DNA from: Methylobacterium sp.
GTDB taxonomy: Bacteria; Pseudomonadota; Alphaproteobacteria; Rhizobiales; Beijerinckiaceae
Reading direction: 5' to 3'
Length of the DNA: 64,000 nt
Assembly (NCBI GenBank): GCA_013823325.1
Contig: PNLY01000007.1
Location: forward strand, 48,227-112,226
The notes under the pieces were generated by a model. That model searched no databases. It had not been told where the DNA came from and saw nothing but the letters and a program-made list of their open reading frames with translations. Position numbers and translations under genes: made by a program. Each line of letters opens with the position of its first letter. Position 1 is the stretch's first letter. This document shows, piece after piece, positions 7,858 through 16,098 of this stretch.

Positions 7858-8991
7858 TCACGGCGAGCGCGTCTCGTGGGCAATGCGATTGACGTTCTCG
7901 ACAATGCGCCCTGGTAGCGCCTTGTCGAGTAGCCCTTCCGCGATGCAGCGAGCGGCCTTGTCCTGGAAGTCCATATAGCCATCGTGCCGCGGCCTCAGCA
8001 TGGCGCCTTCGAGGGTCGCACGCGTCTGGCTGTAGAAGCCGTTGGCGGCCTCGTCGACGGCCGCGTCCAGCCAGGCGGCACCGTGCCCGGGCTGGCCGCC
8101 CGCTGCGGCATAGGGCCCGCGCTGCACCTCGGCGGAGGTGATCCAATATGCGAAGCCAAGGGCCGCCTCGCAGTGCCGCGATCTTGCCGAGACCGCCATG
8201 CCGGTTCCGCCGAGGACGGAACCGAGCGGGCCGCTCGAGCCCAAACAGGGGATGTCGGCGAAGGCGAGGCGATGAGGCCTGAAGCCGGGATGGGCATAGC
8301 TGACATATCCGTAGACGAGCGGACAGCAGGCGATGTCTTCGCTCTCCGCCATCATGTCGAGCGCCGCGATCGGATCGAAGGAGAAGCAGCGCTCGTCGAG
8401 GTGGCTGACCAGCGCGGCCAGCCGCCCGACCACCAGCTCACCGAGCGCATGCGGCATGAAGTCCTCGCCCCGGCCACCGGCTTGCCAGCCGAGATTGGCG
8501 GCTAGCGTCATCATGCACATCAGCGAATGGGGGGCGCGCAGGGGCAGGACCACCTTGCCGGCGCGGGCCAACGAGATGACCTCCTCCCATGTTTCGGGTG
8601 CGCTGCCGAGCAAGTCGGGCCGCCAGGCCTGTACCTGTGTCGCCGCGTCAAGCGGAAGCGCCCAGAGCCGGCCGCCGAAGACGTAGCTCTGATAGGACAG
8701 GCCGACCGAGCTCGCGAGCATGGAGCGCCGCTGAGCTGAGAAGCCAGGCTGATCGAGCGGGTAGAGACAGCCTTCGCGCGCGACCTGACCCGCATGCGGA
8801 TGGTCGATGACGATGAGATCGTATTGGCGCGCCAGCTCCTCGACCGGGAAGGATTCGAAATCCTGCAGCGAGCGCTTTTCCCAGCTGATCTCGACGCCTT
8901 CCTGTTCCTTGTAGAGCGCCGAGCAGGCGACGAGCGGGTCGTATCCGCGCGGATGATCCCAGGTCATGCCGCGCAGGCGAATGCTGGTCAT
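7858..8991 (-). CDS. Solute-binding-protein-like protein without signal peptide (second copy)
   Basis: The fold resembles family-1 ABC solute-binding proteins, but no signal peptide or lipobox is present, so it probably stays in the cytoplasm. It starts almost directly with GMTWDHPRG, a motif shared with the paralogue immediately upstream. Other shared blocks are DLIVIDHPHAGQVA, LPLDAATQVQAWRPDL, TLAANLGW, GGTGMAVSARSRHCEAA, GGQPG and LRPRHDGY. I prefer the ATG at 8991 because it aligns with the paralogue's start and has AAAGG upstream; an ATG at 9009 overlaps the previous stop as TGATG and is the alternative. It is the last gene of the dctQMP-iclR-CoA operon. The ligand and role are unknown; binding of a carboxylate or CoA-linked intermediate is conceivable, not shown. 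Confidence 0.75.
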   Translation of the reverse strand: MTSIRLRGMTWDHPRGYDPLVACSALYKEQEGVEISWEKRSLQDFESFPVEELARQYDLIVIDHPHAGQVAREGCLYPLDQPGFSAQRRSMLASSVGLSYQSYVFGGRLWALPLDAATQVQAWRPDLLGSAPETWEEVISLARAGKVVLPLRAPHSLMCMMTLAANLGWQAGGRGEDFMPHALGELVVGRLAALVSHLDERCFSFDPIAALDMMAESEDIACCPLVYGYVSYAHPGFRPHRLAFADIPCLGSSGPLGSVLGGTGMAVSARSRHCEAALGFAYWITSAEVQRGPYAAAGGQPGHGAAWLDAAVDEAANGFYSQTRATLEGAMLRPRHDGYMDFQDKAARCIAEGLLDKALPGRIVENVNRIAHETRSP

Positions 8992-9008
8992 GGTCGTCGT
9001 GCCTTTCA

Positions 9009-10169
9009 TCAGGCGTTGTCGACGGCGTCGGCGAAGGCGGCGTTGAACCAGTCGACAAGGCTCTCGGCACTGCCTTCACCACGTAGGAAGGCATTCGTCT
9101 TCAGCCCGGCCTCCTCGAAGAACGGCACATAGCCGGCGAAGCGCGGGCGCAGATAGGCCGAGCCGAGCGTGCGCAGCGTGCTGGAGAAGAAGCCGAGACT
9201 CTGTGCGTCGCAGGCAGGGTCGCTCCAGGCCTGCAGCATGCCGGGCTGGCCGCCATCGGTGAAGTAATGCGTGCGCTGGTAATCCGGAGAGCAGAGCCAC
9301 AAGCCGTAGCGCACTGCTTCCGCGACATGGCGGCAGCGGCTGGTGACCCCGAAGCCGGCGCCGCCCAGCAAGGTGCCCTGGCAGGCGAGATCGCCGGCCG
9401 CCACGATATCGGTGAAGCGCAGCGGCCTGGCTGCATCCGGGCGGCAATAATTGGTGTAGCCGAAGCTGTAGGGCACATAGGCGATCTCGTCGCTGCCGGC
9501 GGCTAGATCGAGCATCTGGATCGGATTCATCCGTACCGAATCCGGATGGCTCAGCGAGACGAGCGCCTTCAATCGCGCCAGCAGTGCGGTGCCGAAGTCG
9601 TGTTCGAGGAAGATGCCACGCTCGGTCGTCACCGGCCGGCCCAGATTGGCGGCGAGCGTCAGCACCATGCAGACGGCATCGATCGGACAGGCGGGAACGC
9701 CGACCCAGAGACCGTGCTGGCGCAAATCCTGCGCCAGCCGCAGCAACTGGTCGAAGGTGGCAGGCGGATGGCGCCCGGCCTTCTCCATCAGGTCGGGGCG
9801 ATAGGCGGTGACCTGCGCCGCGGCATCGATCGGCAAACCGTAGATCGCGCCCTTCCAGTGATAGGAGCGCCAGGATGGGCCGACCGCGCCGGCATCGAGC
9901 CAGGCCATCGCCTCAGCCGGAATATGTGGCGTCAGGTCGACGAGCAGCTTGCGCTTGGCCGCCTGACCGACGAAGGGATGGTCGAAGATGATGAGATCGA
10001 AGCGCTCGGCCAGCTCTTCCAACGGCAGTTCGCCGAAATCGCGCAGGCTGCGCGCGCGCCAGGAGATCGCGACCTCGGGCCGTTCGGCGCGATAGCGGGC
10101 GATGCTCTTCTCCAGGGGCGCGCGCCCGCGCGGATGATCCCAGGTGATACCTTCGAGGGCGATGCTCAC
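9009..10169 (-). CDS. Solute-binding-protein-like protein without signal peptide (first copy)
   Basis: A 386-residue paralogue of the downstream protein, with the same N-terminal EGITWDHPRG and the blocks DLIIFDHPFVGQAA, LPIDAAAQVTAYRPDL, TLAANLG, GGAGFGVTSRCRHVAEAV and GGQPG. It is read from a GTG start that overlaps the hydratase stop as GTGA, so translation is coupled and the N-terminus is well fixed; no export signal is possible upstream. Proteins of this type are usually auto-annotated as extracellular solute-binding proteins, which this N-terminus contradicts. Neighbouring genes encode a CoA-transferase and an enoyl-CoA hydratase, and the periplasmic binding role in this operon is already filled by DctP. 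Function unknown. Confidence 0.78.
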   Translation of the reverse strand: MSIALEGITWDHPRGRAPLEKSIARYRAERPEVAISWRARSLRDFGELPLEELAERFDLIIFDHPFVGQAAKRKLLVDLTPHIPAEAMAWLDAGAVGPSWRSYHWKGAIYGLPIDAAAQVTAYRPDLMEKAGRHPPATFDQLLRLAQDLRQHGLWVGVPACPIDAVCMVLTLAANLGRPVTTERGIFLEHDFGTALLARLKALVSLSHPDSVRMNPIQMLDLAAGSDEIAYVPYSFGYTNYCRPDAARPLRFTDIVAAGDLACQGTLLGGAGFGVTSRCRHVAEAVRYGLWLCSPDYQRTHYFTDGGQPGMLQAWSDPACDAQSLGFFSSTLRTLGSAYLRPRFAGYVPFFEEAGLKTNAFLRGEGSAESLVDWFNAAFADAVDNA

Positions 10170-10948
10170 GCCTTGGTCCCTTCAGTCTTCTTGCGTTCGG
10201 AGCGCGCGACGAAATCGCGGATGCGCTGCATGCCGTCGCCGGTGAGGAAGAGCGCGCAAACCGCGTCGCGCTCGGCATCGAGCCCGGCGCCGAGGCCGGT
10301 CTGCCAGGCGGCGAGGTTGAGGCGCTTGAGATCGGCGAGCGCGCCGGCGGGATGGCGCGCCATCTGCTCGGCCAACGCCAGCGCCTCGCCAAGCGTGTCC
10401 TCGGCGATGCGGTTGACCACGCCCCAGTTCGCCATCTCTTGCGCACTGGCGAAGCGGCCGGTCATCAGCAGTTCGGCGGCCCGATTGGGGCCGAGCTTGC
10501 GGGCGAGCCGCTGTGTCCCGCCGCCGCCCGGGACGAGCCCGAGTTTGACCTCGGGCAGGCCTAGCTTTGCGTCCGGATGCGCGACGATGAGGTCGGCCGA
10601 GAGTGCGATCTCGAAGCCGCCGCCGAGCGCGTAGCCCTCGATCGCCGCGATCACCGGCTTGGCCAGGCTTTCGAGCGCGCCGTAGATGCGGCCGGCGCTT
10701 TCCTGGAAATCGCGGAACGCCTCGGCTGATTGCTGCGCGTAGGCCTTGATGTCGGCCCCGGCCATGAAGTTGCCGCCGGCGCCGCGCAGCACGAGGGCTC
10801 GGGCTGTGTCGTCACGCTCGGTATTGGCGATCGCCGCCACGATCTCTTCGACCATGGCACCGCTCATGGCGTTGAGCTGGTCGGGTCGTGCGAAGGTGAG
10901 CAGCGCGACGGTACCGCGCCGCTCGACCGTGATCGAGCTCGTGGTCAT
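10166..10948 (-). CDS. Enoyl-CoA hydratase/isomerase (crotonase family)
   Basis: Crotonase-fold enzyme acting on CoA thioesters in the cytoplasm. Both catalytic glutamates of true hydratases are present: E113 in ALGGGFEIALSADL and E133 in GLPEVKLGLVPGGGG. The oxyanion-hole segment GNFMAGADIKAY lies at 60-70. The length of 260 aa is typical. The start at 10948 overlaps the upstream CoA-transferase stop as ATGA, and its own stop overlaps the next gene as GTGA, so all are translationally coupled. In this operon it most likely hydrates (or dehydrates) the CoA ester produced by the neighbouring class III CoA-transferase from a TRAP-imported acid. The exact substrate cannot be deduced. Confidence 0.9.
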   Translation of the reverse strand: MTTSSITVERRGTVALLTFARPDQLNAMSGAMVEEIVAAIANTERDDTARALVLRGAGGNFMAGADIKAYAQQSAEAFRDFQESAGRIYGALESLAKPVIAAIEGYALGGGFEIALSADLIVAHPDAKLGLPEVKLGLVPGGGGTQRLARKLGPNRAAELLMTGRFASAQEMANWGVVNRIAEDTLGEALALAEQMARHPAGALADLKRLNLAAWQTGLGAGLDAERDAVCALFLTGDGMQRIRDFVARSERKKTEGTKA

Positions 10949-12168
10949 GCCGCTGCCGCATCCGCCTTGGGGTGGACCCAGACCGCGCCGGAGGCGCGCA
11001 GCGCCGCGATGCGCTCGCCGTCGAAGCCGAGTTCGGCGAGGATCTCGACCGTGTGCTCGCCGACCATCGGCGCGTGGCGCTCGACCTTGCCGGGGGTCTC
11101 GGAGAGGGTGATCGGCACATTGACCGTCTTCACCTCGCCGATCACCGGATGCTGGTAGGAGGTGAAGGCGTCCATGTGCTTCACCTGCGGATCGTCCGGG
11201 ACCTCCTCCTGGCGCAGCACCTCGCCGCACCAGAGGTCGAAGGCAAGCAGCCGCTCCATCCAGGCCGCAGTCGTGCGCGTCTGCGTCACCGCCTCGATCG
11301 CTGCATGCGCCTCGTCACGCCGGTCGAACAGCGCCTCTGCATCGTCGAAGCGAGCAAGCTCAGGCGCTTCCAGCGCCTCGACCAGCTTGGCGAAGGGATT
11401 CATCGCGATGTTGAGGAAACCGTCCCTGGTCTGGTAGACGCCGAAAGGTGCCGGCATGCCGGGATGGGCGATGCCCGAACTTGGGCGTTCGAAGACGCGG
11501 CCGGTGTTGAGCGTCGTCACGAATTCCTGGGTCTGGTGCGCGATCAGCGCCCGGAACAGGTCGACCTCGACCTTCTGGCCGCGGCCGGTCTTCTCGCGAT
11601 GGTAGAGCGCGGCAAGGATGCCGTAGATCATGTGGTAGGAGCCGAGCTGGTCGGCGATGGCGACGCCGAGCGGCGTCGGCGAGACGCCGGCCCGGCCCGT
11701 CATCGACATGATGCCGGAGAGGCCCTGCAGCAGCAGGTCCTGGCCGGGGCGTTCGAGATAGGGGCCGCTCTCGCCATAGCCGGAGCCGGAGCAATAGATC
11801 AGCCGCGGATTGATGCGGGACAGTTCCTCATAGCCGAAGCCGAGCCGGTCGAGCACGCCCGGACGGAAGTTCTGGACGAAGACGTCGGCGGTGGCGGCGA
11901 TGTCCTGCAGCAACTTCTTGCCCTCGGGGTTCTTCAGATCGACCGCGAGCGAGCGCTTGTTGCGGTTCCAGGCGAGGAAGCTCGGATTCTCGAAGTCGCC
12001 GACCTTCCGATTGAAGAAGGGCGGCAGGTCCCGATAGAGGTCGCCACTGACCGGCCGCTCGACCTTGATCACGTCGGCGCCGAGATCGCCGAGCATCTGC
12101 GTGGCGAAGGGGCCGAACAGCAGGTGGCTGAAATCGAGGACGCGCAGTCCCGAGAGCGCTCCGCTCAT
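10945..12168 (-). CDS. Class III CoA-transferase (CaiB/BaiF family)
   Basis: Transfers CoA between an acyl-CoA donor and a carboxylic acid in the cytoplasm. At 407 aa it shows the class III features: N-terminal [55 protein letters not shown], and the catalytic Asp D173 in GVAIADQLGSYHMIYG. It lacks the GGGQPG loop of oxalate-specific Frc, so it is not a second oxalate enzyme. Its start overlaps the iclR stop as ATGA and its stop overlaps the hydratase start. The operon context (TRAP importer, IclR regulator, crotonase) points to activation of an imported organic acid, with succinyl-CoA or another acyl-CoA as donor (inference). Confidence 0.92.
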   Translation of the reverse strand: MSGALSGLRVLDFSHLLFGPFATQMLGDLGADVIKVERPVSGDLYRDLPPFFNRKVGDFENPSFLAWNRNKRSLAVDLKNPEGKKLLQDIAATADVFVQNFRPGVLDRLGFGYEELSRINPRLIYCSGSGYGESGPYLERPGQDLLLQGLSGIMSMTGRAGVSPTPLGVAIADQLGSYHMIYGILAALYHREKTGRGQKVEVDLFRALIAHQTQEFVTTLNTGRVFERPSSGIAHPGMPAPFGVYQTRDGFLNIAMNPFAKLVEALEAPELARFDDAEALFDRRDEAHAAIEAVTQTRTTAAWMERLLAFDLWCGEVLRQEEVPDDPQVKHMDAFTSYQHPVIGEVKTVNVPITLSETPGKVERHAPMVGEHTVEILAELGFDGERIAALRASGAVWVHPKADAAAA

Positions 12169-12971
12169 GCGGCTTCTCCTTCATTGTCGGTAGCCTGGCG
12201 CGGGTCGCGCCAGCCGAGCGCGGCCGAGATTCCGGCCGCCGTTGCGATGACGGCCCGTTCCGCCGCGTCGACATCGACGGAAAGGCCCTTCTGGGCGAGG
12301 AACGGGATGGTGAGGCAGGCGGCGATGACGCCGCGATGGTCGAAGACCGGCTGGCTGAGATTGGTCACGCCGGAGACGACGAGGCTCTCGCGGCGCTCGC
12401 CGCCTTCGGCGAGCACCTTCCGCGCGCGTTCGGGCAAGGTCTCGGCCAGCTCGGGGAAGGAAGCGATGCTCGCATCGAGCAGCGCCTGCCGGTGATGCTC
12501 CGGCTGATAGGCGAACAGCACTGCGCCGGAGCTCGTCTCGGCCAGCGGGAATTGCGCCCCGAGCCTGACCGCATAATGCATCGGCCGAGGCGCATCGACC
12601 TGGGCGACGATCAGGACGCGCGCGCCGCTGAGCACGGCGAGATGGCAGGATTGCTGGGCGTCGGCCGCGAGCTTCTCCATCAGCGGCAGCGCAACCGAGA
12701 GCAGCCGGTTGGTCGGCGGATTCTCGTGCGACAATTCGAAGAGCTTGAGTGTCAGGGCATACAGGTCGGAATCCTGGTCGCGCCGGATATAGCCGCGCGC
12801 CTCGAGCGCGAGCGCGATCCGGTAGATCTCGCCCATGGAGCGGCCGAGCGTGCTGGCGATCGTCGTCAGCGACATGCCGTTGGCCGAGCTCGCCAGGAGC
12901 TCGATGATGTCGAGCCCCTTTTCGAGCGCAGGGGCGCGGTAGCGGCTGGTGGCGTCATTGTCGTCTGTCAC
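12165..12971 (-). CDS. IclR-family transcriptional regulator
   Basis: A 268-residue regulator with an N-terminal winged helix (about residues 14-75; SLTTIASTLGRSMGEIYRIALALEARGYI) and a C-terminal GAF-like effector domain (about 90-255). It starts with GTG, preceded by GGAG at 7 nt. The gene lies inside the operon, 50 nt after dctP and overlapping the CoA-transferase start, so it is made together with the genes it presumably controls. The palindrome at 15831-15859 upstream of dctQ is the best candidate operator. The effector is probably the imported acid or its CoA-related product (inference). Confidence 0.92.
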   Translation of the reverse strand: MTDDNDATSRYRAPALEKGLDIIELLASSANGMSLTTIASTLGRSMGEIYRIALALEARGYIRRDQDSDLYALTLKLFELSHENPPTNRLLSVALPLMEKLAADAQQSCHLAVLSGARVLIVAQVDAPRPMHYAVRLGAQFPLAETSSGAVLFAYQPEHHRQALLDASIASFPELAETLPERARKVLAEGGERRESLVVSGVTNLSQPVFDHRGVIAACLTIPFLAQKGLSVDVDAAERAVIATAAGISAALGWRDPRQATDNEGEAA

Positions 12972-13021
12972 GATCGGGCTCCGTATTGGCCGGGCGCTTG
13001 AAGGCCCGGCCAGTCTTCGGC

Positions 13022-14014
13022 TCAGCGTCCGAGCTGCTTGCGGATATCGGCGACGAGATTGGGCGACCAGGCCGGAAAAGCCTTCTGGATCGACTCCGCC
13101 GATTTCTCGAAAGCGGTGCGGTCGACATCGGTCACGATGGTCATGCCGCGCTTCTCGAGCTCGGCGACGGAGCTGTCATAGACCTTGTTCGATTCCTCGG
13201 TCATCCAGTCACAGGCGGCGTTGGCCTCACTTTCCAGCGTCTTCTTCTGCTCGGCGTTCAGCGCGTTGAAGGCGCGCAGGCTCATCACCACCACCGACGC
13301 GTCGAGGATGTGGTTGGTCTTCATGTAGAACTTGGCCGCCTCGAAATGCTTCTGGTCTATGATCGCGTTCGGCGGCGCCTCGGCCGAGTCGATCACGCCC
13401 TGCGACAGGGCGCTGTAAACCTCCGGCCAGGGCATCGGCGTCGGTTGCCCGCCCATTGACTTGACCAGCTCTGTATAGATCGCGACCGGCTGGACGCGGA
13501 TCTTCAGGCCAGCGGAATCAGCTGGTGTCTTCACCGCCTTGTTGCGGGTGTAGAGATCGCGTGTGCCGAAGTTGAAGAAGCAGAGCGGCTTGATGTTGTG
13601 CTTGACGAGGTCCTTCTCCCAGCCCTTCACGAGCTCGGAATTCGCGACCTTCTTGACCTCGTCCCAGCTCTTGAACAGGAACGGGTGCACCATCACCGCA
13701 TAGTTCGGCACATATTGCGCGATCGTGCCGGGACCGACCTGGGTGATGATGTTGGAGCCGAGGGTGAGCTGCTCGAGCACCGCCGAGTTCTCGCCGAGCT
13801 GGGCGCTCGGGAACAGGTCGATCTGCACGCCTCCGCCGGATGCCTTCTCCATCGCCGCCTTCAGGCGCTGCCCACCGAGATTGACGATATGCGTCGGTGA
13901 ATTCATGTGGCCGTAGCGCAGCACCGGCGTCTTCTGCTGGGCCAGCACAGCTGGGGCGCCTGCGATCAGCAACCCGGCGAATGCGGCGGAGGCCGCGATC
14001 GTCTTGAGTATCAT
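13022..14014 (-). CDS. dctP: TRAP transporter substrate-binding protein DctP
   Basis: Periplasmic receptor of a TRAP transporter. The chosen start at 14014 has GGGAGGA upstream and gives a clean signal peptide ending APAVLA-QQ near residue 25; total length 330 aa. DctP-family features are seen: RYGHMNSPTHIVNLGG at the mature N-terminus, LFPSAQLGEN, and GLKIRVQPVAIY, which carries the conserved Arg that binds the substrate carboxylate, followed by the ALSQGVIDSAEAP block. It follows dctQ-dctM and precedes iclR by 50 nt. The ligand is a carboxylic acid processed by the downstream CoA-transferase and hydratase; identity unknown. Confidence 0.93.
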   Translation of the reverse strand: MILKTIAASAAFAGLLIAGAPAVLAQQKTPVLRYGHMNSPTHIVNLGGQRLKAAMEKASGGGVQIDLFPSAQLGENSAVLEQLTLGSNIITQVGPGTIAQYVPNYAVMVHPFLFKSWDEVKKVANSELVKGWEKDLVKHNIKPLCFFNFGTRDLYTRNKAVKTPADSAGLKIRVQPVAIYTELVKSMGGQPTPMPWPEVYSALSQGVIDSAEAPPNAIIDQKHFEAAKFYMKTNHILDASVVVMSLRAFNALNAEQKKTLESEANAACDWMTEESNKVYDSSVAELEKRGMTIVTDVDRTAFEKSAESIQKAFPAWSPNLVADIRKQLGR

Positions 14015-14049
14015 TGGTCTTCCTCCCGTTCTGTCGTTCTTGTGGTCGT

Positions 14050-15321
14050 TCAGAGATAGCCGAGCCAGGTTGCGGTGCCGGGGACGGCGGCGATCAGCGC
14101 CGCGATGCCGAGCAGCATCACGAGCCAGGGCAGCGATTCCCGGATGAAGTCCTGCAGCGGCACGCGCGTGATCGCGCAGGTCGTGAACATGATCGTTCCG
14201 ACCGGCGGCGTGATGCCGCCCAGATGGATCATGTAGACGAAGAAGATGCCGAAATGGACCGGGTCGACGTTCAGCTTGGCCGCCGCCGGCGCGAACATCG
14301 GCGCCAGGATCAGGATCAGCGCCGTGCCTTCGACGAACATGCCGGCGATCAGCAGCAGCACGGCGACAATCAGGAAGAGCGAGAGCTGGTTCGAGGAGCT
14401 GTCGACCAGCATCTCGGCGACCTTTTGCGGCAATTGCTCGAAGGACAGGGTCCAGCTCAGTGCCGCAGAGGCCGCCAGCACGATCATGATCACGCTGGTC
14501 GTCGAGGCCGTCGAAGCCAGCGCGTCGGCAAGGTCCTTCCAGCCGCATTCGCGATAGAGCACGCAGAAGATCAGCGAATAGACCACGGCGACGGCGCCGG
14601 CCTCCGAGGCGGTGAAGATGCCGCCACGGATGCCGAGCACGATGATGACGGGCATCAGCAGCGCCGGCACCGAGCCGAAGAAGGTGCGCCACATCTGTCC
14701 GCGGTCGACCGGTTCGCTGTCACGGCCATAGCCGCGGCGCTTGGCGACCCAGTGCGACATCGCCATCATCGCCACCGTCATGATCAGGCCGGGCAGGATG
14801 CCGGCCATGAAGAGCTGCCCGATCGAGGTGTCGGTGACGAAGCCGTAGAGGATGAGGCCGATGCCGGGCGGGATCATCGGCGCGATCAGGGCCGAGGCCG
14901 CGGTTACCACCGAGGCATAGGCCGGGCTGTAGCCGCGATTGACCATCTCGGGCACGAGGGTCTTGGCGTCCATCGCGGCATCGGCATTGGCCGAGCCCAT
15001 CATGCCGGCCTTCAGCGTCGACAGCACGATGTTCACCTGGGCGAGGCCGCCGATCATGTTCGCCGTCAGCGCCTGGGCGAAATCCATCAGCCGGCGGGTG
15101 ATGCCGGAGATGTTCATCAATTCGCCGGCGAGGATGAAGAGCGGGATCGCGATCAGCGGGAACGATTGCGTGCCGACGATGACGTTCTGGATATAGGCGA
15201 CCTCGAGGATGTCGGGGTCAGCCAGCGTCATCGCGATGCCGGTGCCGAGCAGTACGAAGGCGATCGGCAGGCCGATGACGGTGAGCGACAGGAAGACGCC
15301 AAGGAGTGCGCTCGGGCTCAT
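14050..15321 (-). CDS. dctM: TRAP transporter large permease DctM
   Basis: Large membrane subunit with about 12 transmembrane helices that performs sodium- or proton-coupled uptake of the DctP ligand. At 423 aa it has the DctM signature regions: AIPLFILAGELMNISGI near residue 58, GGLAQVNIVLSTLKAGMMGS, SALIAPMIPPGIGLILYG, and HLGGITPPVGTIMF near the C-terminus. The start overlaps the dctQ stop as ATGA. The spacing to dctP is 35 nt. Confidence 0.95.
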   Translation of the reverse strand: MSPSALLGVFLSLTVIGLPIAFVLLGTGIAMTLADPDILEVAYIQNVIVGTQSFPLIAIPLFILAGELMNISGITRRLMDFAQALTANMIGGLAQVNIVLSTLKAGMMGSANADAAMDAKTLVPEMVNRGYSPAYASVVTAASALIAPMIPPGIGLILYGFVTDTSIGQLFMAGILPGLIMTVAMMAMSHWVAKRRGYGRDSEPVDRGQMWRTFFGSVPALLMPVIIVLGIRGGIFTASEAGAVAVVYSLIFCVLYRECGWKDLADALASTASTTSVIMIVLAASAALSWTLSFEQLPQKVAEMLVDSSSNQLSLFLIVAVLLLIAGMFVEGTALILILAPMFAPAAAKLNVDPVHFGIFFVYMIHLGGITPPVGTIMFTTCAITRVPLQDFIRESLPWLVMLLGIAALIAAVPGTATWLGYL

Positions 15322-15788
15322 GGCGCATGCCTCCCGACCGAGCGGCCGAGTGCGCTCATCGCCAGCGCCCAGGCCTCGTAGGCCGCGAAGACGGCAAAGC
15401 CGACCGGCATCGCCATGTAGACCCAGATCATCGAGATCCGCATCGAGGCGATCTCCATGCGGGTGCGCATGGCAAGATCCCAGGAATGGCGGATCAGGAA
15501 CAAGGCGATGGCGATCATCAGCAGTCGCACGATCACCGCCAGCGCCTTGGCGATCCCCTCCGGCAGCATGGCGGTGAAGAGATCGACCGCCATGTGCGAG
15601 CCTTCATGCGCCGCCGGCGCGAGCCCGAGGAAGACCAGCCAGACGAACAGGATCGTCGCCAGGTCGAAGCTGAAGATCAGCGGCGTGTTGAGCACATAGC
15701 GGAAGATGACCGCGATCGCGACGATCGCGACGATAAGCGCCACGAGCGCGATCAGCAGCGCCCGATAGGTGGTGGCGAGGATATGCAA
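15318..15788 (-). CDS. dctQ: TRAP transporter small permease DctQ
   Basis: Small membrane subunit of the TRAP transporter, 156 aa with four transmembrane segments (about 8-28, 43-62, 82-100 and 122-144). The DctQ pattern RYVLNTPLIFSFDLATILFVWLVFLGLAPAAHEGSHM holds the conserved amphipathic region between helices 1 and 2. It is the first gene of the eight-gene operon and lies 42 nt downstream of a strong palindrome likely to be its operator. Confidence 0.92.
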   Translation of the reverse strand: MHILATTYRALLIALVALIVAIVAIAVIFRYVLNTPLIFSFDLATILFVWLVFLGLAPAAHEGSHMAVDLFTAMLPEGIAKALAVIVRLLMIAIALFLIRHSWDLAMRTRMEIASMRISMIWVYMAMPVGFAVFAAYEAWALAMSALGRSVGRHAP

Positions 15789-15830
15789 GGGCGCCTCCGA
15801 TTGGGACGCCGTTCTCGTCGAGCGCCTCTC

Positions 15831-15859
15831 TCGTATATGAAATCAATTTTCATATACGA
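15831..15859. promoter_or_regulatory. Strong inverted repeat upstream of dctQ, putative IclR operator
   Basis: TCGTATATGAAA (15831-15842) and TTTCATATACGA (15848-15859) are perfect 12-bp arms around a 5-nt spacer in an otherwise GC-rich region. The right arm extends into TTTCATATACGAAA, itself nearly palindromic. The position 42 nt before the dctQ start and the A/T-rich character fit a regulator binding site, most simply for the IclR protein encoded in the operon. Confidence 0.6.
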
Positions 15860-16098
15860 AATCAAGTCAGTTTTTTCCGAACCCATGACGGTCCTGTTGT
15901 CGCCTCGCCATTGACCTAGGGTGCGGTCGCGTATTGCGGCTGGAGCGGCAGCACCTGGCCGGGGATCGTGCACCCGATGCGGCCGACGACCCGGCCATGC
16001 TCGATCACGCCGCCGCCGATCCCTCATGGGCGCAGGAGCGGATGCTGGTTGACTAACCGTTCAGACCACTCGGATCATGCGCTGATCGCTTCCGCTCG

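Noticed and set aside
7644-7917. Two overlapping plus-strand frames after frc
   Set aside because: No ribosome site and no consistent protein pattern apart from the short [2Fe-2S]-like stretch, which I list as a relic; the end overlaps an established minus-strand gene.
15916-16023. Minus-strand reading GIGGGVIEHGRVVGRIG... ending at a TAG, after the DppC-like gene
   Set aside because: It looks somewhat protein-like and could be a gene relic, perhaps of a lost operon member, but 35 codons with no start and no family I can name are too little to call.
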